From Piezodorus guildinii (lineage: Eukaryota; Arthropoda; Insecta; Hemiptera; Pentatomidae): a stretch of 64,000 bases of DNA. Shown here in pieces: positions 18,032-27,814 of this stretch. Every line of letters starts with the position of its first letter. Within the stretch, counting starts at the first letter, position 1. The notes below the pieces were generated by a model. That model saw only the letters and a list, made by a program, of their open reading frames with translations. It did not search any database and had not been told where the DNA came from. The position numbers and the translations under genes were made by a program. The stretch spans positions 89,152,116 through 89,216,115 of the forward strand of contig CM041294.1 of NCBI GenBank assembly GCA_023052935.1, given 5' to 3'.

Positions 18032-18250
18032 CGACTCAGACAGGTTGCAGTGGGCTCCCCTGATCTCGGTTACCAAGAGCTTGAGAAGATGTACCACTTC
18101 GTGGAGGTGCTCTCGGACCTGCCTCATGGCCGTCTCCTGCGACATCCACAGCTCGGCCCCGTTCCTCTGGGTCCAGGTGTAGGTGATCCTCAGGCAGCCG
18201 ATGAGGAAGGAAGCCATCTTAGTCTGCAGTACCAGCGGGTTGCACTCCAC
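18032..18250 (-). CDS. Possible host-gene internal exon, function unknown
   Basis: 219 bp, GC-rich in an AT-rich setting. On the minus strand an AG at 18251-18252 precedes GTGGAGTGCAACCCG and a GTGAGG donor follows the exon. Both borders are in phase 0 and give 73 codons: VECNPLVLQTKMASFLIG ... AELWMSQETAMRQVREHL ... VTEIRGAHCNLSES. The product looks alpha-helical, with no motif I recognise. The acceptor lacks a good pyrimidine tract, so the upstream border is uncertain. Because the exon at 24521-24811 ends in a stop and poly(A) signal, this one must belong to a different gene downstream (leftward), perhaps a paralogue. Confidence 0.5.
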
Positions 18251-18487
18251 CTACTTCCAACCACGTCTTAATTAGTTCTGTTTGCTACCTTAGAAACTCC
18301 AAGAAAAGAAAGAATTGTATTTATATTTTAATCATCCAAAGCAAAATATCTTATCTTTAATCACCGAGGAGTCAGCAATTTTGCAGTTTCGGATTCGATT
18401 CCAGCAGGAGACCAATGTTTTAGTAAATAAAACCTTTCTGGGACCCATTTAGACTCAAAAAAGTGATAGAATTCAATTCGAAAAAAA

Positions 18488-19023
18488 ATCTAGTGCGCGC
18501 AACAGACGACTTTGACATACCTCTGTTTTTCAAATTAATTTAAGAATTTTTTGGATATACTTGGAGATGAAAACAGGTCAACGAAATAATTTAATAAAGA
18601 TTCTATACAAACATGTATTTTATTAAATAATCTATTACATTTTTATCGACAACAGTCGGTTAGTTTTATCAGCTTTTCATCACAATCCGTTAAATTTTGC
18701 AATTCTGTGTATTATATAATTTTTTTTTTCTAAAATCTTTAGCTATCCAACGGTATATTATGCATCTATATTACTATTCATGTGTCAAAAAAACAAAACA
18801 ATAATTGTATTAACAAATATTTTTGCACTTTTGTCCTTTATTTGTTTATCGAATTCGCTCAACGTGTATATTTAGCTATTATTTATCAATGTTTACCAGA
18901 TGATGCACCAATTTTTTTAAGATCTACAAAATTAAAGATACTTTGGAGAAGAAAATTGATAATAGCGGCATTAAAGCCCTGTCATACTGTTTTAATCAGA
19001 ATGAAATCTACATCGTATTAAAG
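18488..19023 (+). mobile_element. E1 repeat, 3'-truncated
   Basis: It begins TCTAGTGCGCGCAACAGACG and ACTTTGACATACC, then follows E1 order (TTAAGAATTTTT, TTTTATCAGCTTTTCATCAC, AAAGCCCTGTCA, AATCAGAATGAAA) and breaks off after ATCGTATTAAAGCTTA. The right third and the right-end inverted motif are missing. Bases 18251-18487 show only a weak box-B-like GGATTCGATTCC (about 18393), too little to call a SINE. Confidence 0.85.
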
Positions 19024-19451
19024 CTTATCTTCGCTGAAAAATTGAGTTTCAGCGAAACTTAATAGACAAACGCTCTAAGCTTTTAATTCAACTACAAAAG
19101 GCTTATTTATCTAATTATCATTAGGTCATAACAGCTGATGCGCTCGATGATAACAGTCATACGTTACATCGTCTCTCAGATTTTTGCTTTTTTCAGTAGG
19201 AATTCGCTAGAATTCAGTCTGGAGAACATCACTAGACCTCAGGAATATTACGGCAGTGAATATTGGAGAAGTTTCGGTAAGCAAAGTTATAATTTACTTT
19301 GTACAATCACGAAAAAGTGAAATAAGGGTCACTGATCAGCTGATTGCCGCTAGCTCGGCAAGCTAGGGCTTGCTTTTCTTTTAATTATCTTTCTTTTATC
19401 TTTAATTCTTATCTCATTATTTATTTATTATTATTATTATTTTCTTAATCT

Positions 19452-20768
19452 ATGAGATATTTTCATCAAGTCATGTCCTCAAAGTCCGCAAGTAAAAGAT
19501 CTAGATCTGCAGGTTCGAACTCGTCTCCCACAAAACAGAGACCCCGCCGTGAACAAAATAAAAAAATGATTCCACCAGCGACCGCGTCAGCTACCTCATT
19601 AGGATCAGAACCACAGCCCAGCACATCATCACAAGGAATAACAGATGAATCTCCGTTTTTTACACCGAATCCATTTCAGATCCTCCAAAATGAAAAAGAA
19701 ACCATGGAATCTTCTCCTATACCCAGAGAACCACTACCTCCACCAATATTTGTTAAAAATATTAAAAATTTTAAACTGATGTGTGCGCATTTAAACAAAG
19801 TAACAGATCCTAATAGTTATTATTGTATAAGTAGAACCAATGATACTAAAATATCTCCGACTACTGCTGAAACCTACAGAAAGATTGTAAAATATCTGAC
19901 TGAGACCAAAGCTGACTTTCATACTTATCAGCTGCACCAAGAGAGAGCATTAAGGGTCGTAATCAGAAACCTACATTCCTCAACACCCGTTGAAGCAATC
20001 AAAGAAGAACTGACAGAATTAGGATTCCAAGTGAGGCAAGTCACCAACGTTCTAAAAGATAAAAGTCCACTGCCTCTATTCTTCGTGGACTTAGAACCAT
20101 CAGCAGGAGTCGAAAAAATCTATGACCTCAGTAAACTGTACTATACCCGTTTAAAAGTTGAAAAACCTTACACAAAGAAAGAAATAGTCCAGTGCCATAA
20201 CTGTCAGGCATATGGTCATACCAAAAGCTATTGCCATCACATACCACGCTGTGTGAAATGCGGTGAACAGCATAAAACCGAAGAATGTACAAGATCAAGA
20301 TCAACACCCGCTGTATGTGCTCTGTGCCTCAAGGACCACCCGGCTAACTACAAGGGATGTGAAATCTACAAGAAACTCAGAACCAGATACCAAAAACCTC
20401 AGGATCAGAATGAAACAGCTGTACCAACCAGAAGCAGAAGAGAACCATCTAAACTTGTAAATTCTAACGTGTCATTTGCCCACTTGCTTGGAGGTGGTAA
20501 CCAGAATCATGAAGTCGAGGCACTGCCGGAACAACATTTTCCTCAACATTCTCAATCTATTGTACAAGAATCTATCCCTCAAAGTTTACCTAATCTTCAA
20601 AAAACTCCTCAACATCAAATTTCACATATCCCTTCACCATCAAACGTCACAGATCTTACCAGTCTAATGACATCGTTCATCTCCGAAATCAAATCTCTTG
20701 TTATGCCGCTTATATCACTCCTTACAAATCTAGTATCGAATCTAATCCCTGCCTTAAAAAATCCTTAA
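19452..20768 (+). CDS. LINE-A ORF1, intact gag-like protein
   Basis: 438 aa, the intact version of the ORF1 at 3437. It has the Ser/Pro-rich basic N-terminus, the ~70-residue domain before the knuckles, and three zinc knuckles (CHNCQAYGHTKSYC, CVKCGEQHKTEEC, CALCLKDHPANYKGC). A hydrophobic helical C-terminus (LMTSFISEIKSLVMPLISLL, about residues 403-422) is missing in copy 1 because of its frameshift. It ends in TAA at 20766-20768 directly followed by the ATG of ORF2 in the same frame, so one stop codon is all that separates the two proteins. Confidence 0.93.
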   Translation: MRYFHQVMSSKSASKRSRSAGSNSSPTKQRPRREQNKKMIPPATASATSLGSEPQPSTSSQGITDESPFFTPNPFQILQNEKETMESSPIPREPLPPPIFVKNIKNFKLMCAHLNKVTDPNSYYCISRTNDTKISPTTAETYRKIVKYLTETKADFHTYQLHQERALRVVIRNLHSSTPVEAIKEELTELGFQVRQVTNVLKDKSPLPLFFVDLEPSAGVEKIYDLSKLYYTRLKVEKPYTKKEIVQCHNCQAYGHTKSYCHHIPRCVKCGEQHKTEECTRSRSTPAVCALCLKDHPANYKGCEIYKKLRTRYQKPQDQNETAVPTRSRREPSKLVNSNVSFAHLLGGGNQNHEVEALPEQHFPQHSQSIVQESIPQSLPNLQKTPQHQISHIPSPSNVTDLTSLMTSFISEIKSLVMPLISLLTNLVSNLIPALKNP

Positions 20769-23453
20769 ATGACTTCACCTAACTCCTTATCCATTCTCCT
20801 TTGGAATGCGAATGGTGTTAGAAATCATACTGACGAACTGACAGCGTTGTTGCAAGACAAAACCAACGATGTTGCACTTATAACTGAAACAAGACTAACG
20901 ACTAAACAGTACTTCAAAATACCGCAATACATGACATACCGTACTGACCACCCAGACAGTAAAGCCCATGCCGGTTCTGCTATCATTGTCCACCAATCCC
21001 TCTCTCATCATTTACTCCCACTTCCCACCTATGATTTCCTACAAGCCACAGCCATAGTAATCAAGACTTTTTCCTTTCCGGTAACCCTCACATCTGCATA
21101 TTGCCCTCCTAAACATTCCATTTCCAATTCTGAATTTGTATCCTTCCTGGATTCCTTAGGAAATCGTTTCATTCTGGGTGCAGACTTAAACGCCAAGCAT
21201 CAGCAGTGGGGTTCCAGAACCACGAATTCTCGGGGACGAAATTTGCTGTCTGCACTCAACTCCCGAAATTTTAATATCCTGCCTCCTGACTCCTCAACCT
21301 ACTGGCCAACCGATCCTAACCGCAATCCTGACATCCTCGACTTCTTTATCCACAGCGGATTAGGCTCTCTCAACATGTCTTTAACTCGCCTTGATGAACT
21401 ATCCTCAGACCATAGTCCACTGATCCTAAAAGTATCTCTCACTCCAATTCCAAAACCCATTCCACCATCATTCATCCGAGGCCCTGTCAACTGGAACCTT
21501 TTCCGCCAAATCCTGACCGATAATATTGACCTCAGAGTAACCCTCAAAACCCAAGATGACCTAGATAATTCCGTCTATTCCTTTACCACCGCCATCCAAC
21601 AAGCTGTCTGGACTGCTTCCTCTCCTAAACACTCCAATATAAATCCAGACCAAAATAATTTTCCACAACCTATTATAGACCTTATCCACACCAAACGCCA
21701 AGCAAGATCATTATGGCAGCGCACCCGACACCCAACAGATCGCCGCTCCTATAACTTCTATTGTAGACAATTGAAGAGGGAGTTGGAGAACTTCCGTTCC
21801 CAGTCCTTTAATTCCTACCTCTCCTCTCTATCAGCTCGTGATAATTCCCTGTGGAATGTCACGAAAAATATCCTAAAATATCATCATGTTTCCCATCCTC
21901 TCCGACGTGGTGATGACTCCTGGGCTGCGTCTGATGAAGATAAAGCCGAGGAATTCGCCACACACCTCTCCAAACTATTCACTCCTCACCCGGAATCCCA
22001 CATCAATCACACCGCAAAAGTGCAAGACTTTCTTATGTCACCGATTCCACTTTCCCTACCTCCTAAAGCTATTAATCCCTCTGAGGTCAAATATCTTCTC
22101 CAAAAACTGACTCTCCGTAAATCTCCTGGACACGATCTCCTTACTCCCCAGATCCTCCGACAACTTCCGCAGAAAGCTATTATATTCCTTACTTATATTT
22201 ACAACTGCATCCTCCGCACCACCTATTTTCCTCTGTTATGGAAACATTCCACCATCATCCTTTTTTTAAAACCAGGTAAACCTTCCAACAACACTTCATC
22301 CTACAGGCCTATTAGTCTACTCCCCATCCTCTCAAAAATCTTCGAAAGGCTTCTTCTTAAACGTATCCTACCCATATTAGAATCTCAAAATCTTCCTTCC
22401 CATCAGTTTGGATTCCGTCCTCAGCATTTCACAGTTCAACAGGGGCTCCGAGTTGTAGACCATATTTCCTCAGCTCTTGAATGCAAAGAGTATTGTTCTG
22501 GTGCGTTTCTGGACATTGCGCAAGCTTTTGACCGGGTATGGCACACTGGATTACTCTTCAAGCTAAAAACCCATTTACCCCAGTCTCTATACCTCATTCT
22601 CCGATCCTATCTCTCAAACCGTTTCTTCCGAGTTCGCTGTGGTGAAGAATTTTCTAACCTTTATCCCGTTGAGGCCGGTGTTCCTCAAGGCAGCGTCTTG
22701 GGACCCATCCTCTACATCCTTTACACTGCTGATATTCCTACACATCCTGATACCTTTCTGGCAACTTTTGCAGACGACACCGCCATCCTATTATCCAGTT
22801 CCAATCCTGAAACAGCATCCTTAAACCTTCAGAGACACCTTTTCCTTATCGAACACTGGTGTAATAACTGGCGTGTAAAGGTGAACGAAGCCAAATGTAA
22901 GCACATAACCTTTACTCTTAGACGAAAATCCTGTCCGCCAGTTTATTTCAACTCATTTCCGATTCCTCTCTCAGATACAGTCCGGTATCTTGGCTTACTG
23001 TTAGACAAAAGATTGACTTGGAACCCACATACAAGACTTAAAAGACAAGAACTCAACCGACGATTCGGACATTTATACCGACTACTCAACAGAAAATCTG
23101 AACTTACAGTTGACAACAAATTATTAATCTACAAGACAATACTGAAGCCCATCTGGACCTACGGACTTGAACTGTGGGGGACAGCTAAACGTTCTAACAT
23201 CAAACGCATTCAATCCTTTCAATCCAAAGTCCTCCGTACAATAGTAAATGCTCCTTATTATGTCTCCAATTATACCTTGCACCACGACCTTAATGTTCCA
23301 TTTATTTCAGACTTAATTCCATCCAAATTTTCCAAATTCCACCAGAACCTCATTCATCATCCTAATCCTTTAGCTCAATCCCTATCCAGCTCCACTCATC
23401 CATACAACCCACCTAGAAGGTTGAAACGGCAGTGGCCCCGCGACCTTTTATAA
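20769..23453 (+). CDS. LINE-A ORF2, endonuclease and reverse transcriptase
   Basis: 894 aa, same length as copy 1 and closely similar throughout. Endonuclease motifs WNANG, TETRL, GADLNAKH and SDHSP are present; the second Gly of GGD is Ala here, while the Asp and Asn are kept. RT motifs: SYRPISLL, LDIAQAFDRVW, GVPQGSVLGP, FADD and LGLLLDKRLTW. All acidic catalytic residues remain. It starts at the ATG abutting the ORF1 stop. Two intact copies in one window suggest recent activity of the family. Confidence 0.95.
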   Translation: MTSPNSLSILLWNANGVRNHTDELTALLQDKTNDVALITETRLTTKQYFKIPQYMTYRTDHPDSKAHAGSAIIVHQSLSHHLLPLPTYDFLQATAIVIKTFSFPVTLTSAYCPPKHSISNSEFVSFLDSLGNRFILGADLNAKHQQWGSRTTNSRGRNLLSALNSRNFNILPPDSSTYWPTDPNRNPDILDFFIHSGLGSLNMSLTRLDELSSDHSPLILKVSLTPIPKPIPPSFIRGPVNWNLFRQILTDNIDLRVTLKTQDDLDNSVYSFTTAIQQAVWTASSPKHSNINPDQNNFPQPIIDLIHTKRQARSLWQRTRHPTDRRSYNFYCRQLKRELENFRSQSFNSYLSSLSARDNSLWNVTKNILKYHHVSHPLRRGDDSWAASDEDKAEEFATHLSKLFTPHPESHINHTAKVQDFLMSPIPLSLPPKAINPSEVKYLLQKLTLRKSPGHDLLTPQILRQLPQKAIIFLTYIYNCILRTTYFPLLWKHSTIILFLKPGKPSNNTSSYRPISLLPILSKIFERLLLKRILPILESQNLPSHQFGFRPQHFTVQQGLRVVDHISSALECKEYCSGAFLDIAQAFDRVWHTGLLFKLKTHLPQSLYLILRSYLSNRFFRVRCGEEFSNLYPVEAGVPQGSVLGPILYILYTADIPTHPDTFLATFADDTAILLSSSNPETASLNLQRHLFLIEHWCNNWRVKVNEAKCKHITFTLRRKSCPPVYFNSFPIPLSDTVRYLGLLLDKRLTWNPHTRLKRQELNRRFGHLYRLLNRKSELTVDNKLLIYKTILKPIWTYGLELWGTAKRSNIKRIQSFQSKVLRTIVNAPYYVSNYTLHHDLNVPFISDLIPSKFSKFHQNLIHHPNPLAQSLSSSTHPYNPPRRLKRQWPRDLL

Positions 23454-23866
23454 ATATATTGGAGTTCTAGCACTGGCTAGATTCTCCACTCAATGTAATG
23501 TATGTATGAGTGTGTGTATGTGTATATAGGTATAAGTGAATTATTGACTTTTGTATTGATTCATTATTGTGTATATATTTTATTGTAATTTTATGTTGTG
23601 TGAATATTGTATGAATGTAGTATGTTTGATGTCATTCAGCACTACTATTAATGTCCAAATTGGGACAGATTGTAAAATTTTCTTAATAAAAATTGTTATT
23701 ACTATTTATAGTATTTAAGTAGGTTGGGGTGTCCTCATCCATAATTTGTCTACCTCAAAGCTTTTTGGTTTATTTTTTTCAATAATGAACCATTGTAATC
23801 GACCAAAGATAATGGACGTATTGGACTGATGGTAAAAACCTAGTTAGATAGGTAGTGCTTTAATAA

Positions 23867-24077
23867 GGATCTAATTAAATGGGGATTCACCCACAGTCTC
23901 TCCCACGGGGATGTGAGAACCGTCAGCCAAATGATGGCCACTCAAAAAATTAGGCGTAGGGAGTGATGACTCTGAACTACTAAATTCATCGAGAAGCGTC
24001 AGTTTTATCCCCCAAGAGATAACACCGCGAGGCCCAGGGCCTACACGGTCTGTCGCGCTACTGGAAGAAGAAGAATT
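23867..24077 (+). mobile_element. SINE-1, copy without tRNA-like head
   Basis: It matches the body and tail of the SINE at 45942-46245: GGGGATTCAC, GTCAGCCAAATGATGGCCAC, AAAATTAGGCGTAGGGAGTG, ACGGTCTGTCGCGC, and the GAAGAAGAAGAA tail. The tRNA-like promoter part is absent, so it is 5'-truncated. Bases 23721-23866 and 24078-24500 hold nothing I can name. Confidence 0.8.
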
Positions 24078-24520
24078 AAAACATATGTTTTTTGTTTACT
24101 TGGGAGAGAAACTGAGTTTATCTCTGTGAAATAACTATAAAGCTTATTACTAGATGGCTGTATTTCCTTGATACAAATGGCAGGTCCATAAAAAAATGTG
24201 CTATGTTTACCACCAACTCATACAGTTTACAGTCACATTCAAGTTACTATGACATACTTCAAGATGATATATCTCTACAAGGTGATGATTTTTTATCAAT
24301 GATAAATAAAAACATGCATTTTCAACATAATATACCTTAACAAACGTACCCTTATTTCCACCAAAATTCCAGCGCAAATTGAGAAGTAAAAAAAAAAGTT
24401 TTCACTTTTATCGGCAGACCCTATGACTGCCTGAATTGTAATTTTTTTATTTCTTTTAAAACTTAAAAGTCCAAAAAGAAGACATTTTGAGAAACAGAAA
24501 ATTTTATTACAAGATGAACC

Positions 24521-24811
24521 CTACAGCACTTCGGCGAAGATCTCTTTGAATATGGCCCAGTAGAGGCCGGTGCAGACTTGCCAATTGTTCTCTAAGGACT
24601 TGATGACCTTGTGGAGTTTCCTCTTGGCCTGCCTCGCCTCCCGGACGTAGACCCTCATTGTCACCTTGGCCAGGTAAAGGTTGTTCCGGACGAGGGCGGT
24701 CCCGTAGTCGGTGGATATCGTCCTTCTCCCGGAAGTGGCGGCCATGGCGATCTTGCAGGAGTCGCGGACCATCATTCCGATGTAGGGTTGGTACTTCTGC
24801 GGTTCCAACAG
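24521..24811 (-). CDS. Probable terminal exon of a host gene, function unknown
   Basis: On the minus strand a good acceptor (GTGTTCTCCACAG) opens the exon in phase 0. It encodes 96 residues: LLEPQKYQPYIGMMVRDSCK ... TDYGTALVRNNLYLAKVTMR ... SLENNWQVCTGLYWAIFKEI and FAEVL, then TAG. AATAAA follows 12 bases later (complement of 24503-24508), so this is a plausible last exon. GC content and coding quality stand out from the surroundings. I do not recognise the family; the product looks helical and basic in the middle. Its phase-0 start matches the phase-0 donor of the exon at 61084-61232, which could be the previous exon. Confidence 0.65.
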   Translation of the reverse strand: MLEPQKYQPYIGMMVRDSCKIAMAATSGRRTISTDYGTALVRNNLYLAKVTMRVYVREARQAKRKLHKVIKSLENNWQVCTGLYWAIFKEIFAEVL

Positions 24812-25050
24812 CTGTGGAGAACACCATGGTGCAGTTTTTTCTCGACAGTACAATGAGCCGACATTTTTTCATATAATCTACGGGTTAGGTCGCTTCTAAT
24901 CTATTAGATAAACGAAGTAGAAATATACCTTATATATATTGAAAAAAAAATCTTTAAAGGTAAACCAATCAAAACTGGAGGGTAGAAGGAGGTGGGATAT
25001 TTAACTTTTAATCTAGTTACAATTAAGATAGCTATAAATGACTTGTCAAG

Positions 25051-25696
25051 GTATGGTTATTATGTTGGACAAGAAAGGGTATCAGAAGGCGTCGACAATT
25101 GCATGTTCATGCAAGGGAGAGAGTTAGATAGGAGTTGGTGCTCGCCGTGGTAGAAGCACGTACCGCAGTACCAGGTATGAGGGGCGAACCCTCACCTATC
25201 AATTAACAGAGGGGACTGGCTAGGATGGATACACCCCGTGTGGTAGTAGCTCAATAGCAATGGAGGTTAGGTGGCCTCATAGGTGCACATGGATAGAAGC
25301 CATGCACCCCATCCTGTGAGGTGGATGGGAAGGATGAAGGAGAGGAGGTATTTGAATATTTGAAATCAAGACAGGCCACATATTGTTACAAAGGCAGAGA
25401 TGCTCTGACCTAGGGAGATACCTCCTGGTAGAAGCAAGTTTATGATCTGAAGAGCTGAGCTTACCTTTGGAGATGTTAGTCCACTATGTCAATAATTGAC
25501 GTTGTGAGCTTCTCTACCAGACTAGTGTCTTGGCCCTAAGTCAAATTACATCGACTGGTTTATTTATTCTTATAAATCAGTTCCAAAACACAGATATTTA
25601 CAATGGGTTACAATGTACAATATAATTAAATAGAATATTCGGCCGGTGACCCAAGTAGCGCTATCTGTATGCGAGCGTGTGAAGCGTCCGCTACAG
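25051..25696 (-). mobile_element. E2 repeat (minus copy)
   Basis: About 650 bp, the reverse complement of the sequence at 49728-50407. Shared blocks include the terminus TGTAGCGGA, GCTACTTGGGTCACC, the block GGATGGGGTGCATGGCTTCTA and the end ATAACCATAC. No ORF. TG...CA-like ends and about 650-680 bp would fit a solo LTR, but I found neither a target duplication nor a paired LTR. Bases 25697-26639 show no recognisable feature. Confidence 0.7.
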
Positions 25697-26639
25697 ACTA
25701 AACCTACAGGTTACTAAGATATTATTACAAGTTTCTATAGAGTTTCAGGTCTAAGTCATACAGAGATACAGATGACCTTTTTAAGTACTGAACCTGAACT
25801 CTCCTTAGTTCTAGTGGTACAGCCACTTTTTTACTTGAGTCCGAAAATAGGAATGGGCCGGCTGGAAAATTGTGAAGGTTACACAATGCGAAATTAGAGA
25901 ACTTGTCAGCCTGTCAGTATAGTTGTATTGATGACATCACGATCACTCAAATGGTTGTGTAAACTTGTAAATCTCAGTGAAGAAAGAATTCTTAAACAGT
26001 TATTACGCATATAACCGACTAGTAGGCATTCGAAAGGTTGGCGGAGGCGTCGATAGGAGAATTGTCTTAAGTCTAGTCTCGGGTGCTTAGGCGTGGACGT
26101 GATCATTGGACGAATTTGTGTAGGTAGTATTTGTTGGAATCCGTATGGAACCTTTGGGTTTCCTTTGCTCATTATTATTATTATGAATTAATTATTTGGT
26201 TTGTTACGAAATTATTTATATCAAAATTCATCGTATATTACTGTTTCTATATTTTATCATTTATGTCGTTCCTCGTATTTATTTTGTTTATTATGAATTT
26301 TCATTGGTACTTAATTTGTTTTTTGGTTACTGTGACTAGTTAATGACCATGACCCAAATGAACGTTTCCAGTTATTTATAAACTTCTTAAATATTGATAC
26401 ATAATAACATCTTGCATATTCGTAAGGGGAATGAGATAATTATTACTAGAAAAGTGCAATTAAAAGACACGATGAGTACTAACATAATTATATACAAAAT
26501 TATCACATTTTCTTTACCACTTACACTGTTTCAAACCTTGTTAGAGAGTTCTTTGATCTCTCAACACTTAAATTGTCCACAAGAGGGTTCATTACAAAAA
26601 TATGAAAACACAGAAAAATAAACAAACCCAGAATAACAC

Positions 26640-26670
26640 TACAATCTAAAAATAAATTTATATTCACACA

Positions 26671-26705
<35 letters not shown>

Positions 26706-26716
26706 CAATCTAAAAA
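26640..26716 (+). mobile_element. Ultra-short poly(A) retroinsertion with 13-bp target duplication
   Basis: TACAATCTAAAAA occurs at 26640-26652 and again at 26704-26716. Between them are 19 unique bases (ending TTCACACAC), 31 A and one G. This is the signature of target-primed reverse transcription that aborted almost at once. The donor cannot be identified from 19 bases. Bases 26717-27044 contain nothing else recognisable. Confidence 0.75.
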
Positions 26717-27044
26717 ATGGAGACCACATTATGTAAAATAGGAAGAGAGAAGTTTACTTTGATAATTAATGCAGGGCAATTTGTATAATTGGTCCTTTTC
26801 TTCCTCAACTTGTCTTTTCTTTAATATTTCATGCGATACCGTGAAAAGAAATCCCGGGAAGTTTCCTCGCTTTGGGAAGATTTAAGATTAACAAAAAGTA
26901 ATTTGTTCATCCAAGAGTAGCATTTATAATTTCAGATCCGCAGAGACCATGTTGATCTTGGTATTTTTTTTTTATAGTTTGGTAACACAAATAATATACG
27001 TTTATAATGAAAAGATAAAGTACTTCAAAGAAATAAATAAAAAA

Positions 27045-27199
27045 TCTGGTGTGCAGAACACACGACTTCTACTTACCTCCGTTATATATATATATCAATT
27101 TAAGAATTTTTAAACAAACTTAAAGCGAAATAAATTTTTAAAGAATTATTTACATTGGATTTTAATAGAAACATGTGTTTTCTAAACTAATCTATTGTA
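27045..27199 (+). mobile_element. E1 repeat, left part (split by LINE-B)
   Basis: It begins TCTGGTGTGCAGAACACACG with a mutated ACTTCTACTTACC terminus. It ends with AATCTATTGTA at 27189-27199, which is repeated at 36618-36628 where E1 resumes. So the LINE-B between them inserted into this copy. Confidence 0.85.
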
Positions 27200-27814
27200 G
27201 ATTTTTTTAAAGTGTCATGGCCGATTGTCAATTTTACTACGTGTGTCGCTCTGTCTTTCTCACTGTATAACTTACGTGTATGGAGTTGACCAGCAGTCAG
27301 CCTTTACAAAAAGTTTCCTCTGTTGAACGTTTTCACTTTACACCTATAAACATTGAGGTTAGTGCTCTTATTTTAATAGCCAGCTCACTGAGCAGTGTCA
27401 CTTGGGCTAACTGACGTGGCAGTTAATCCCTACAGACTCTTATCAGCCAGCACTCCAGGTTCACGGTCGCGGCACTAGGAATCTACCTGCCACCGTCCTG
27501 AATTCGTATCCCGGGATAACCTAGAAATCTTTTTTTTTCTTAGAATATTTTTTTTTAAATTTCTTTAAAATGTTTTTTTTATCAATTGTATATAGTTATG
27601 TACATAATTTAATTTTTAAGGAGTTATTTAATTTTTTTTATTAATATTTAGAGGGTATATAATTTTTTTTTTCTATATCTTATTTTTTTTCTTTAATAGG
27701 TGTTTTTTTTATTTATTTTTTTATTTGTTATATTAATATATATAAACATATTTATATGGTAATAATTTAATAGGGGAATTTTTTTTTTCATTTTTTTTCT
27801 TATACATAAACATT

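Larger units (their letters stand above)
19132..23720 (+). mobile_element. LINE-A copy 2, full-length, both ORFs open
   Basis: It shares the 5' terminus CAGCTGATGCGC with copy 1 and keeps ORF1 and ORF2 intact. Its 3' UTR (23454-about 23720) lacks the GC-rich block of copy 1. The last ~60 bases before the AATAAA remain homologous (AGCACTACTATTA...ACAGATTGTAAAA). It ends in a TTATT-rich stretch rather than a pure A tail. I found no clean target duplication. It represents a second 3' UTR subtype. Confidence 0.88.

Noticed and set aside
18005..18271. Plus-strand ORF over the 18-kb exon
   Set aside because: It is the antisense of the GC-rich minus-strand exon, whose composition is more protein-like and which has splice-like borders.
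18340..18430. A tRNA-derived SINE at 18.4 kb
   Set aside because: Only a box-B-like GGATTCGATTCC is present; no box A at the right spacing, no second copy and no target duplication.
24611..24876. Plus-strand ORFs at 24.6-24.9 kb
   Set aside because: They are antisense shadows of the terminal exon on the minus strand, which has an acceptor, a stop and a poly(A) signal.
25906..26172. 88-codon minus-strand ORF
   Set aside because: No start context, splice sites, homology or composition shift; length is within chance for this region.
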